Shown piece after piece: positions 14,807 through 25,625 of a stretch of DNA of 64,000 nucleotides. The stretch's first letter is position 1; the number at the start of each line of letters is the position of its first letter. Below the pieces are notes generated by a model that was not told where the DNA came from, made no database searches, and saw nothing but the letters and a program-made list of their open reading frames with translations. The position numbers and the translations under genes were made by a program. The stretch comes from Megaustenia siamemsis (taxonomy: Eukaryota > Mollusca > Gastropoda > Stylommatophora > Ariophantidae). The DNA is taken from NCBI GenBank assembly GCA_032433765.1, contig JAVIAB010000102.1, positions 14,499,358 to 14,563,357 on the forward strand, in the 5' to 3' direction.

Positions 14807-17800
14807 ATGGTTTCTAATAATGAGGTAGCTCCTGGAGAACATCAGTGTTCGTGGTGTCCAAAGAAGTTTAAATGGCGTAAAGATATGTTGCAACACACTC
14901 GGGCTGCTCATCGACTTATACGACACGTGTGTGACATTTGTCAACGTACGTATACGAGTCGAAGTTCTTTAGCCAGCCATAGAAGACTAAAACATTCTAC
15001 AACAACAACACCAGCTTCACCAATGGTTCCTGATACAACACCCACTTTACCTTCAACAACATCATCAACAACTGAAACAACATCACCCACTTCACCATCG
15101 ACCTCTTCTACAACAAACAAACGAAAGATAGATGCAGAACATTCAACTCCAAGTAAAAAATTCAAGGATGATGATCCATTAGCAACACTGCCTGATGATG
15201 TACGGGCTGTATATGAGCAAAACTGGTCAGCTATAAACACCCACGCTGCAATCAACAAGATAGTTTCAACATATACTTTTTTCCATTCACCAGCACGTCC
15301 ATTTATCACTGACTGGTCTGCTCTTTTAAGAGATATGTTTGAGAGTCAGACAACCCGATTCAAAATTAACTATGGTCACCACCTGATCCTTAGACACCGG
15401 GACACCGGTGATCTACGTTTTTTCCACTCTTCCCTCAACAACTCGGCTGTTCTAGAATTTCCTCAATTAATCAATAATCTTGGAGATTTCAACAGCTTCG
15501 TTGATTCTCTAAACGAACAGAACCCTGTAGACATTGCCATGATCAACAGACCCGATACTAAGTGGATGGTGGAGAGCATTCCAGCAACTAGTTTCTATTT
15601 ATTCCACATACGTGACTTCCCCATTGGATGTTGCCTAGAGGAATTACCATCTTATATTACTAACAATAGGTACATTTACACCTTGCAGAAAAGGAACTAT
15701 AGTTCTATTTCTTATAATGACAATCTCTGTTTTTTCCGCTGTTTGGCGTTATTTAAAGGGGGCGATATTGATAATCAAGAATTGACCACTCGTCATCTCG
15801 TGAGTCAGTGGCACTTGCACTGGGACATTCTTTTCGTTGACACTTTTCCAGGTGTGACGTTACAACAACTACCACACTTGGAAGAATGTTTCAATATAAA
15901 CATTGATGTATTTGAGTTCAATGATGAAGAGGCCCTTTGTCCAAAACTCCGAAGCAGGGGATCACATGATGATACTATGCGGGTCTTGTTTCACAAGGAC
16001 CATTTCATGTACATTAGTAATATTAATAAAGCAGCTAGTGCTTTCTCTTGTCCACAGTGTGGGAAATTATGGAATCGGTTTCCCAATATGAATGTCCATG
16101 AAAAATATGTAATGGCGGTAAACCTAAAGATTATTTTAGAGGTGGAATTTATACACCTAGCGAGACTATTGGGGATGTAATAGAGGAAGAGGGTATTGAC
16201 GTACCCGGCGGTTTCGTGTATCCCTTTAGGGCCACCTTTGATATGGAATGTTATTTTGATAATACCAACTTGCCCACCACAAAAGGTGCCTCTGCTAGTA
16301 CACATTTTTTAGCAAAACATGTCCCTCTGTCTGTATCTGTGGCCTCTAACGTTCCTGGGTTTGAAGATCCTGTCTGTTTTGTCAGCGAGGGAGATCCTCA
16401 GAAATTAGTAAATAAAATGATTAAGTATCTAAAATCTATCTCGAAGGAGGCGTATAAAATTTTAAAAGAGGATTTCAGAGAATTGTTTGAAAAGCTGGCC
16501 GGATGTGCGCAAAGGCGTGATCGTAAGAAATCTGACCCAAGAGGTCGTCTAAAAGCTTACTTGAAGCAGCTCCCAGTGATAGGTTTCAACTCGGGCAAGT
16601 ACGACATAAATTTAATAAAGCCCTATTTAATACATTACTTCGCTGCCGCCTCCGTACCTGAAACATCTGGAAAGGGTGTTGATTATATTGAGGACAGCGA
16701 TCAGGAAGACGAGGGAGAGGATGAGGAGCACGAGCAGGAAAGTGTGATACAGGATGCTGAGGAGGAGCGGATAGAAGAAGAAGAAAACCGACTTGGTGAA
16801 ATAAATTTTATAGTTAAACGAAATAATAACTTTATGTGTATTGCAACACAGAATCTAAAATTCTTAGATATAGTAAATTATTTAGCCCCTGGGTTTAGTT
16901 ATAGCAAGTACTTGGCAGCCTATAAAGTAGAGGAGACAAAGGGTGTTTTCTGTTACGAGTACGTAACAGATTTAAATAAGTTGAATGAGAGGGAGTTACC
17001 CCCATACGAAGCGTTCTTTTCGAAACTAAAAAATTGTAATATTTCCGAGGAGGAGTATGCTCTGTGTCAAAAGGTCTGGAAGGACAATAAAATGACGACC
17101 CTTAGGGACTTTTTAGTTTGGTATAACAACAAAGATGTAGTCCCCTTCTTAGAGGCCTTAGCACAACAGTTTTGGTTTTATAGGAAATTAGACATCGATA
17201 TGTTTAAGAATGCGATTTCGGTCCCCGGAATAACTCTGAGGTATCTATTTAAAACTCTCTCCAGGGATGTGGGTTTTTCCCTGATTGCAAAAAAGGAAGC
17301 CGATTTGCATCATACCATAAGACAGAATATTGTCGGAGGCCCCTCTATTATCTTTCATCGGTACCACGAGAAGGATAAAACCTTTATTAGGGCGGAAAAG
17401 TGGTCAAATCCATTAAAGGCTATGATGCCGACGCCCTTTATCTATGGGCACTTATGCAAAAGATGCCCACCGATTATACGGTCATACGTAAGGCTGAAGA
17501 TGGGTATAAACCCCTTAAAATGAACTACTACACGCGTCAGTGCAGAGAGTATCTGACTTGGATTGCCCACCAAAACCAGGTTCATTTGAGAACCCAGTTT
17601 AATGCTCGCGAGATCGCTTTGGGTGAGCGCAAGATTAGAGTGGATGGGTGGGATAAATCCAGTAGGACCGTGTATCAGTTCCATGGCTGTCTCTTTCACG
17701 GTCATCCAAACTGTGACATCACCCGGGATCGAGAAGTCAATCCGGTGAATAATATACAGTTGTCTGATTTGTACGCGAAAACCTGTGAAATAACGGCTTA

Positions 17801-19176
17801 TTTAAAGAGCCTCGACCGTGTTCGCGTAGTAGTTATGTGGGAGTGTGAGTGGCAACGGTTAAAGAAAACAACGCCAGCTATTCAGGTCTTTATAGATGAG
17901 AACCTACGTGGTTCTAAACCATCTTTTGGTAAATATAAACCAATCACTGATAAAGCCATTATAGATTCAGTTTCAGACGAGTCGTTTTTTGGGCTCGTCG
18001 AGTGTGACATTCACGTTCCCGACAAGTTAAAAGAGTATTTTAGTGAGATGACCCCCATCTTTAAAAATGTTGACGTAGGTCTAGATGATATCGGTCCCTT
18101 TATGCGGGAGTACGCCACCAAAAACAAACTATTACGTACCCCCAGACGTACTCTCGTGGGTAGTTATAGTGGAACAAAGATTCTGTTGGCCACACCGCTG
18201 TTAAAGTGGTATTTAGAGCATGGGCTAGAGGTAACAAAAATTTATCAGGTGGTAGAGTACCTACCCATTAGTTGTTTTAAGGAGTTTGGGGACAAGGTCA
18301 CAGAGGCGCGTCGGGCTGGTGATTTAGATCCAAGTCAATCTATAGTAAGCGACACGATGAAGCTCTTAGGAAACTCGGCCTACGGGAAGACCTTGACGAA
18401 TATGGCGAAACACGTGGACGTCTCCTATGTTAAAGAGGGGGCTGATACAACCAAGTTGGTAAATAACCCACGATTTAAAAACATGACATCTATTGGTGAG
18501 GACCTGTACGAGGTATCGATGGGCAAGAGGTATCATGTGGGATCTTCCTTCGCAGATTGGTTTTTTCGTCTACCAGTACGCCAAATTGCGGATGTTGGAA
18601 TTTTATTATGACTTCCTCGATAAGTTTGTAGATAGGTCCAACTTTTAACTCTGTGAGATGGATACCGATAGCCTGTACTTGGCCCTCAGCGAGTCATCGT
18701 TAGAAGAGGTCGTTAAAACCGATAAGGTAGATGAGTTTTTCTCACAGTACGACAAATGGTTCCCTTCAGAGACTTGTGAAGTCCATCGGGCAGGTTTCAT
18801 TCAACACAGGGGCGTAAAGTATGACTGTTCAGATTGTAAGGCCAGACAGTTATACGACAAACGGACTCCTGGTCTGTTCAAGTTGGAGTATTCGGGGGAT
18901 GGGATGATTTCCTTGTGTAGCAAGACCTATTACTGTTTTGGGGATTATGCTAAAGTTAGCACCAAGGGTCTTAATAAACGTCACAACAATTTAGATAAGG
19001 ATACTTTTACAGAGGTCCTAACCAAAAAACAAGCCGGGGGTGGTAAAAACATAGGGTTTAAAACATACAAGGGGTCGGTATACACATATACACAACATCG
19101 GAACTCACTCTCCTATTTCTACATCAAGCGACAGGTCCATTCTGACAACGTGACCACCTCCCCTTTATCCATTTAA
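14807..19176 (+). pseudogene. POLB: Protein-primed family B DNA polymerase, multiply broken
   Basis: About 1,456 codons. N-terminus (14807-16105): two C2H2 fingers (CSWCPKKF and CDICQRTY types), a Ser/Thr/Pro linker, a KRKIDAEHSTPSKKFK nuclear-signal-like stretch, an OTU-like region (DNLCFFRC at 15719, His at 16001) and a third finger start (CPQCGKLW). Exonuclease: FDMECYF (16237) and NSGKYDINL (about 16595), with a long acidic insert at 16680-16790. Polymerase: motif A YDADALYLWAL (17421), a Vsr-like insert (17643-17852), motif B KLLGNSAYGKT (18360), motif C MDTDS (18658). The end TTSPL is typical for the family. Breaks: frame changes near 16107, near 17396-17399 (A4) and at 18561-18566 (T6), and an in-frame TAA at 18646-18648. 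It would replicate the element from its ends with a terminal protein as primer. As read it cannot give one polypeptide. Confidence 0.93.
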
Positions 19177-19594
19177 CACTATCATGTATTACTGCTTGTA
19201 AATAAACTACTTTATTTTCTATGTATTAAATATGTGTATAATGTACATTAGTTAAAGAATACATTTTTGTCTAAACCATGTATTATCTATTGTTCAATAT
19301 ATACGAATAAAACAACGTGACCACCTCCCCTTTATCCATTTAACACTATCATGTATTACTGATTGTAAATAAACTACTTTGTTTTCTATGTATTAAATAT
19401 GTGTATAATGTACATTAGTTAACGAATACATTTTTGTCTAAATCATGTATTACTGCTTGTAAATAAACTACTTATGCAAAAGATGCCCACCAATTATACG
19501 GTCATACGCAAGGCTGAAGATGGGTATAATGTACATTTTTTGTCTAAATCATGTGTTATCGATTGTTCAATATATACGAATAAAACAATAAATA
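19146..19594 (+). repeat. Patchwork 3' region: 167-bp duplication plus a polymerase chip
   Basis: CAACGTGACCACC at 19146 recurs at 19313, so the polymerase C-terminal codons and the following 3' sequence (with AATAAA at 19201) are duplicated with a 167-bp period. A third partial copy begins near 19447. Inside it, 19471-19529 is a 59-bp copy of polymerase coding sequence 17451-17509 with two mismatches. Confidence 0.85.
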
Positions 19595-19996
19595 AATAAA
19601 TAAACTTGTCACTGTTTTTTATTGAATGAGAGTATAAAGAAAGAATAGATTTATGAAAGTTACGGAACCATTGAAAGTACAAAGAATGTGAAAGTTATGA
19701 TACCACCACCACCCCTTCACCACCGCCGCGGGAGGTCACCACAACACCACCACCACCGCCACGAGAGGTCACCCGAGAGGTCACCGGGAGGTCAGCACGA
19801 CCGGAACAAAAATGGGCGGGTAGACTCTCATATAAGGAAAAACAAATCTGCCGGTAGACTCTCATATAAGGAAAAAAAAAAGCTGCCGGTAGACTATTTA
19901 TATAAGAAAAAAAAATCTGCCGGTAGACTATTTATATAAGGAATATTCTGCCGCTGGCGGCAGTTTCCACGGTCCTATCACTAGATGTATACTACT
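19595..19996 (-). repeat. Polinton right terminal inverted repeat
   Basis: Inverted copy of 5673-6075, ending CTAGATGTATACTACT. It contains the same GC-rich GGTCACC/CACCACC segment and four subterminal repeats (19805-19945), with TATATAA cores pointing into the element on the minus strand. Confidence 0.97.
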
Positions 19997-20002
19997 ATTA
20001 AC
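19997..20002. repeat. Polinton target-site duplication, right
   Basis: ATTAAC, identical to 5667-5672, and itself the start of a CATCATTAAC-type minisatellite unit. Confidence 0.9.
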
Positions 20003-20158
20003 TCTATCCTCCCATCGTTAACCCTCTCCCTCAACATTAACTCTAACCTCTTATCATTAACTCTGTTTCTTAAAAATTAACTTATCCTCTCATTATTAGC
20101 ATTGTCCTCTAAAATTAACTATTTTCACCACTCTCTCCATCTATCTATCTATCTATCT
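19997..20158. repeat. CATCATTAAC minisatellite remnant and (ATCT)n
   Basis: Decayed units (ATTAACTCTATCCTCCCATC and variants) resume after the Polinton, followed by (ATCT)n at about 20137-20158. The latter is the tail of the minus-strand LINE G. Confidence 0.8.
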
Positions 20159-20179
20159 TTCGTTCGCCTGAAGCATTGT

Positions 20180-22795
20180 CTATATCTGCAATGTCGTTTC
20201 CTGTATAAATGTTACTGTCTTTTGTAATTCTTGCAGTGGCCCATATAGTTTTGTCTGTAGTGTTGTATCTATGGGCCAATGGATTTTCCTCAGTCTACTA
20301 TATTCAGTGCAGTCTTGAAGTATGTGTTCAGCAGTCTGGGGCGCCTGTCCACATGTACAAGTAGTTGAGGTGCCGATCTTGAATTTTGTATACATGTGAC
20401 TATGGAGTCGATTGTGTCCTGTTCTGAGACGTATAATGATAACTTGTTCATATCTATTCATATTATAAAAGGCATCCTGATTTGGGGCTTGTGGTCCTCT
20501 GATTGATTTGATTATCTGTTTCTTATGATGGTATGTAACAGGTGTATCTAGTTGTGTGCCTGTTGAACCTTCCTTTGCCAACTGATCTGCTTTCTCATTT
20601 CCTGGTATTCCACAGTGAGATGGGATCCACTGCAGGGCAACCCTGTGGTGCTTGCAGAGTTCAGTCAATAAGGTCTGCAGATGTGGTAATTTTCTGGATT
20701 GTAGTGCCTGGAGTACTGATCTTGCATCTGTCAAAAACACTACAGGCTGCGGGCTAAGATTAATGTTCAGCAGTTTTTCTATTGCTAACTTTATTGCTTG
20801 TATTTCTGCATCATAATTGTGACAATATTTCCCTGTTGCTATTTTATTCATATCCCTAGTGTTATTTGGGTATTCTATATATGCACCTGCTCCCCCATTT
20901 TTTACTGCATTCTGTGCTGATCCATCTGTATACACACGAATCCATAGGTCTTGTGGGTATTCTTCATCCAGGAAACTGAGAGTTATTGTTTTTCGCTGTA
21001 GACTATTCTGTTCCTCTTTATCAACTATTCCTTTCACTTCTGTCCGTATTTGAACTGATAATCCAGATTCCTCTGTCCAGGGAGTCTGTTCTGGTATGGG
21101 CAGTAGGGGGTTAACAGCTCTTGGCATGTCTGGTGTTTGTCTACTAATACGCTTGGCTTGGTGGATAAAACTGCTTCTCTTAAGTCGTCCCAATGCAAGA
21201 TTTTGGAATCGGTCCTTCATTGGATGTCTCGGCATGCAAGCAAATTTTTCTGCCTGTATCAGCACCTTTGTGTCCCTCCGTTCTCTCAGTGCTGGTATCC
21301 TCCACAATTTCTCCATCTCTAATATTGGTGTTGATTTCATTGCTCCTGTGATGACCCTAAGTGCCTGGTTTTGTACTTTATCCAGTTCTTGAAGTGTGGT
21401 GTTTGATGCTGAACACCATGCAGATGATCCATATTCTAAATGTGGGCGTATACTCTGTTGGTAAACTTTACTGAGTATTTTCCCACTCGCACCCCACGTA
21501 GTTCCACACAGCTTTCTTAGAATAGCCAATTTTCTCCTTGCTTTTTGGGTTGCCTTATTTATCTGCTGTTTCCAAGATAGTTTGTTATCAAATGTAACTC
21601 CGAGATACGTAGCCTGTATGTCTTCTTTCACAGGCTCATTGTTTATATAGATGGCTCCTGCTTTTTGTTTTGGGGAAAGAGTGAAAAGTGTAGTACTGCA
21701 TTTGTCTGTATTGATGCTGATACACCATCTATTTGTCCATGAATTCAGTGCATTCATAGCTCTTTGTAACAATTTGGAGGCCACTGTTGCATACTCCTCT
21801 GTGCACCACATTACCAAGTCATCTGCATACATTGCCACTTTGATACCATGTGGTAGTTCAGTAACTAGGTCATTGATGTAGATCAGAAAAAGTGTTGGAG
21901 ATAGTACCCCTCCCTGTGGAACGCCCTGGCGCAGTAAGACCTTCTTACTCTTAAGACCATCCAGTTGCACTCTGGCTCTCCTGTTATGCAGGTATGCTTT
22001 GACCCATTTGTACATCCTGCCATTTACTCCATAATTTCTCAGTTTCTTCAAAAGCCCTTCCTTCCATACCTTATCAAATGCTTTCTTTAGGTCTATCCAT
22101 GCTGCTAGTACCAGTTTCTTTTCTTGAAACGCATCCTCAATTTCCTGGGAAAGATAGGTTGCCTGATCTTCGGTAGAGTAACACTGTCTAAAGCCTGCTT
22201 GTTGTGGGACAAGGAGATTTTCACTTTCCAGGTACCACTGCAGTCTGAGATTGATTATACGTTCCATTGTTTTACACAAACAGCTTGTAAGGCTGATTGG
22301 TCTATAGCTGGATGTCATTGAACCATCTTTTCCTGGCTTTAGTAATGGTATCATAATTGCTTCTCTCCATGCCTGTGGCACTTTACCTGTGATCCAGCAA
22401 ATGTTGTAGATCTGCAGTAGTTTTGCTTTAGCTGCAGTTCCCAAGTTCTTAATCATTTCATTAGACACTCCATCACTACCTGGTGACTTTTTCATTTTTA
22501 ATTTGGATATTGCCAGCTCTAGCTCTCTTTGTGTAATGGGTATTTCCATGACTTCATGTGCAGTCTCTTCTTGTCTTGCATTTTGTTGTTTTAGACGGGT
22601 CTCTTGACGTTTCTCTAGGCTAATTTCAATATTGTTGTCATTTGCAAAGGAGTCTGCAAAGTGATTTGCTGCATGTTTACCTGTTAGAATGTTTCCATCC
22701 TTCTTCAGTGTAATTTTTGTGTTCCCTTCTGTACCCTCATCATTCAGCTGTTTTACAAGCTTCCACACTTTTCTTGTGTCTCGTTCTAGATTCAT
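20180..22795 (-). CDS. LINE G ORF2 part: reverse transcriptase and RNase H
   Basis: 871 aa, uninterrupted. RT: SSYRPISLTSCLCKTMERII near residue 163, AAWIDLKKAFDKVW near 231, RQGVPQGGVLSP near 289, catalytic YADD at 323-326. RNase H: Asp624 (VYTDGS), Glu664, Asp690 (LTDARS) and Asp737 with PSHCGIPGNEKADQLAKEG. A C-terminal CxC...H...C knuckle (CTCGQAPQTAEHILQDC, about 813-829) is typical of I/Nimbus-type elements. The RNase H domain separates it from RTE- and CR1-type LINEs. The protein would copy the element RNA at a nicked target. Its open frame suggests a young insertion, although the loss of the endonuclease start makes this copy inactive. Confidence 0.92.
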   Translation of the reverse strand: MNLERDTRKVWKLVKQLNDEGTEGNTKITLKKDGNILTGKHAANHFADSFANDNNIEISLEKRQETRLKQQNARQEETAHEVMEIPITQRELELAISKLKMKKSPGSDGVSNEMIKNLGTAAKAKLLQIYNICWITGKVPQAWREAIMIPLLKPGKDGSMTSSYRPISLTSCLCKTMERIINLRLQWYLESENLLVPQQAGFRQCYSTEDQATYLSQEIEDAFQEKKLVLAAWIDLKKAFDKVWKEGLLKKLRNYGVNGRMYKWVKAYLHNRRARVQLDGLKSKKVLLRQGVPQGGVLSPTLFLIYINDLVTELPHGIKVAMYADDLVMWCTEEYATVASKLLQRAMNALNSWTNRWCISINTDKCSTTLFTLSPKQKAGAIYINNEPVKEDIQATYLGVTFDNKLSWKQQINKATQKARRKLAILRKLCGTTWGASGKILSKVYQQSIRPHLEYGSSAWCSASNTTLQELDKVQNQALRVITGAMKSTPILEMEKLWRIPALRERRDTKVLIQAEKFACMPRHPMKDRFQNLALGRLKRSSFIHQAKRISRQTPDMPRAVNPLLPIPEQTPWTEESGLSVQIRTEVKGIVDKEEQNSLQRKTITLSFLDEEYPQDLWIRVYTDGSAQNAVKNGGAGAYIEYPNNTRDMNKIATGKYCHNYDAEIQAIKLAIEKLLNINLSPQPVVFLTDARSVLQALQSRKLPHLQTLLTELCKHHRVALQWIPSHCGIPGNEKADQLAKEGSTGTQLDTPVTYHHKKQIIKSIRGPQAPNQDAFYNMNRYEQVIIIRLRTGHNRLHSHMYTKFKIGTSTTCTCGQAPQTAEHILQDCTEYSRLRKIHWPIDTTLQTKLYGPLQELQKTVTFIQETTLQI

Positions 22796-22946
22796 GTACT
22801 CTGTTTTCTCTTTCCAACTTCTCCGTCTGGCTTGTAGTTTAGCCCATTGAAATTTGGCTTTAGCATGCTGATAGTTATTGTGGTGTTCCTGGCAGGGTTA
22901 TTTTCTGCTTGTTTTCGAGATGTTTCCATGTCATTGTGCAGTTGCT

Positions 22947-23447
22947 CTAGTTCACTATTCCAGTATGGTTTGTAGTGTTTCCGTGCCCTCTGGGTATTGT
23001 TTCACTGGCAGCTTGTATTATTAGTCTACTGAATTCATCAACTATTTTGTTGATGTCTCTGTCTGTATTTAGATCTTTAGTCAGTACACTGGTGTAATGT
23101 TGATACATTTTCCAGTCTGCCTTTTTGTAATTCCATCTGGAGAGAGTGCTGCTCTCCCTGACGGCCTCATTTTGCACCACTAAAAAGACAGGTCGGTGGT
23201 CGCTGCCTCCAAGTTGTTTCCCAACAATACGTGTGATATTCCAATCCAGGTCTGGTGAATGGAAAGCAAGGTCTGGTGTAGATGTGGTATGCCATGATCT
23301 GGAATAGAATGTTGGTGGATCTGTTGCCTGGTTTAATAGTATAAGCCCATTGTCATCCTGCCAATTTTCAAGTTCTTCACCTCTCTTGTCCATATCTTCA
23401 TAGCCCCAGCTCTGTGAATAGCTGTTAAAGTCTACTCTCTCCATCAT
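22947..23447 (-). pseudogene. LINE G APE-type endonuclease remnant
   Basis: About 166 codons of the C-terminal half of an apurinic-like endonuclease: VDFNSYSQSWGYED (the DFN motif), TSTPDLAFHS and GGSDHRPVFLV (the SDH motif). The start is lost at the minisatellite border. A frame change near 22950 separates it from the RT ORF; the intervening 22796-22946 is coding-like but frame-disrupted. Confidence 0.85.
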
Positions 23448-24350
23448 TTACAATGTCCTTTCTCTCCTCCATCTTCAACCATATCCTTCCTCTCCTCCAT
23501 CATTAACCATATTCTTCCTCTCCCCCATCATTAACCATATTCTTCCTCTCCCCCATCATTAACCATATCCTTCATCACCTCCATCATTAACCATATCCTT
23601 CCTCTCCTTTCTCTCCTCCATCATTAACCATATCCTTCCTCTCCCCCATCATTAACCATATCCTTCCTCTCCCGCATCATTAACCATATCCTTACTCTCC
23701 CGCATCATTAACCATATCCTTACTCTCCCCCATCATTAACCATATCCTTCCTCTCCCCCATCATTAACCATATCCTTCCTCTCCTCCATCATTAACCATA
23801 TCCTTCCTCTCCTCCATCATTAACCATATTCTTCCTCTCCTCCATCATTAACCATATTCCTCCTCTCCTCCATCATTAACTATATCCTTCCTCTCCTCCA
23901 TCATTAACCATATCATTCCTCTCCCCATCATTAACCATATTCTTCCTCTCCTCCATCATTAACCATATCCTTCCTCTCCTCCATCATTAACCATATCCTT
24001 CCTCACCCCCATCATTAACCATATTCTTCTTCACCCCCATCATTAACCATATCCTTCCTCTCCTCCATCATTAACCATATCCTTCCTCTTCCCCATCACT
24101 AACCATATCCTTCCTCTCCTTCATCATTAACCATATTCCTCCTCTCCTCCATCATTAACCATATTCTTCCTCTCCTCCATCATTAACCATATCCTTCCTC
24201 TCCTCCATCATTAACCATATCCTTCCTCTCCTCCATCATTAACCATATTCTTCCTCTCCTCCATCATTAACCATATCCTTCCTCACCCCCATCATTAACC
24301 ATATCCTTCCTCACCCCCATCATTAACCATATCCTTCCTTTCCTCCATCA
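23448..24350. repeat. 28-bp CATCATTAAC-type minisatellite (right block)
   Basis: About 32 units of CCATCATTAACCATATCCTTCCTCTCCT with small variants. The CCATCATTAAC core is shared with the block at 4060-5352 and the remnant at 19997. Confidence 0.95.
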
Positions 24351-25138
24351 TTACCGATATGACCCCGTGATGAAACTTGCCTCATCCATCACCAGCATTC
24401 ACCACTAGTGAACGTTAATCAAACCTCAACTCTATCCAACCATCTCATCACAAACGGCATTCCCCTTCTCCCCCCCCCCCTTTTTCTAGGAACTCACCTC
24501 CAACAACACCAGACAAGCTCGCATGTGAAAAGAAACGAAACTAATGACAGAACGAGATAAATGAAAACCACACAAAGAAAGCGAGATAGAGAGGGAAAAA
24601 GAGAGAGAGAGAACGAGACGTTAAGAAAGAATATCGCATAATTTGAACAACCCATTTCATTGCCTCATCTACTCGTAATTTCATGCTTCCCCACAAACAA
24701 GTGTACACACACAATAGTCAATCACAGAATGCATGCAAACATGGCACGCTCATCGCACATCCCAATTTATGAAGCAGCGTCGCAAGTTGCCTGCCGGTCG
24801 CCACCAGAATGCGAAATCTGGCCATGAGATCACAGATGAATTTACCAGGACTAGACGTCAAAAACATTGACGCTTTCTTGTTGTTTGTTGCCAGGTCGCC
24901 CTGAAGAAACAGGGTGGAAAATAACAAACCAGATTTCTTGAGAATTAAACTGTTCCCCTGTCAACAATAACGTAAAAATCAAGTGCCCTGGGAGCGTATA
25001 CTTGAGAGAGTGTAGGGACACATGGAACATGGATCTATTTCGTGGACGTCTTTAGAAAATCGTCTCTAGAAATGAGAAGACTGGATTGATGTGAGGACGG
25101 CGGGGGGCAGAGAAAGAAGGGGTATGTTTTATTTGTTT
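24351..25138. other. No gene seen
   Basis: Single-copy looking sequence with a C-run near 24471-24480 and a GA-rich stretch near 24580-24620. Open frames are short and without recognisable domains. Confidence 0.5.
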
Positions 25139-25625
25139 ACATCATCCTGTGTCATGCTGACTAGCGTTGGCGAACATGTCCTCCCACAATCTTCTATCTA
25201 CAGTGCATGTTATCAGTTCTGTTGTTGACTGTTTTCCTTGCCATGGCACTAAGTTATCCAGTATTTTGTCTCTTTGTCGTCCGCGATCTCTCTTACCTTC
25301 TATTTTACCAGTTGTAACCAAGTATTCCAACTTTCCTCTTCTAATGATGTGCCCGAAAAATGTTCATTGTTTCTTTCTGATGTTTTTAGGAGCTCCATTT
25401 TTGTGTTGGTCTCTTTGAGAATTTCTTCATTGGTCTTTTTAGCTGTCCAGGGAACTTTCAACATTCTTCTGAGAAATCCCATCTCTGTGGCCTTTAATCG
25501 TCTTCTCAATTGTTTGTTTACGGCCCAAGATTCGCCACCCATAGATCAGAATTGGCTCTATATAGCACAGATGAACGCTCACTTCTATTGACATAGACTT
25601 GTTACATAAGACGTTTTTCATTTTC
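25139..25625 (-). mobile_element. LINE B 3' fragment (RTE-like)
   Basis: Minus-strand C-terminal tail of a LINE protein (LRRMLKVPWTAKKTNEEILKE and GKIEGKRDRGRQRDKIL), disrupted by frameshifts. Related copies lie at 32340-33810, 43805-44415 and 49988-50429. Confidence 0.85.

Larger units (their letters stand above)
5673..19996. mobile_element. Polinton/Maverick (adintovirus-like) element, complete ends
   Basis: A 14,324-bp self-synthesising DNA transposon or virus genome. It has about 402-bp terminal inverted repeats (AG...CT termini), a perfect 6-bp ATTAAC target duplication, protein-primed family B DNA polymerase, retroviral-type integrase, FtsK/HerA-like ATPase, adenain-type protease, major and minor capsid proteins and several smaller conserved genes. 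The full virion gene set is present, so it could in principle have made particles. Breaks in the ATPase, integrase and polymerase make this copy probably inactive as read. It inserted next to the CATCATTAAC minisatellite, whose units resume directly at its right end. Confidence 0.96.
20159..23447 (-). mobile_element. LINE G, I/Nimbus-like non-LTR retrotransposon, 5'-truncated
   Basis: Minus-strand element of about 3.3 kb. It has an endonuclease remnant (23447-22947), an intact RT-RNase H ORF (22795-20180) and a 3' end in an (AGAT)n tail. The 5' end is cut inside the endonuclease at the border with the next minisatellite. Fragments of the same family lie at 37047-38450 and 48104-48470. Confidence 0.9.
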
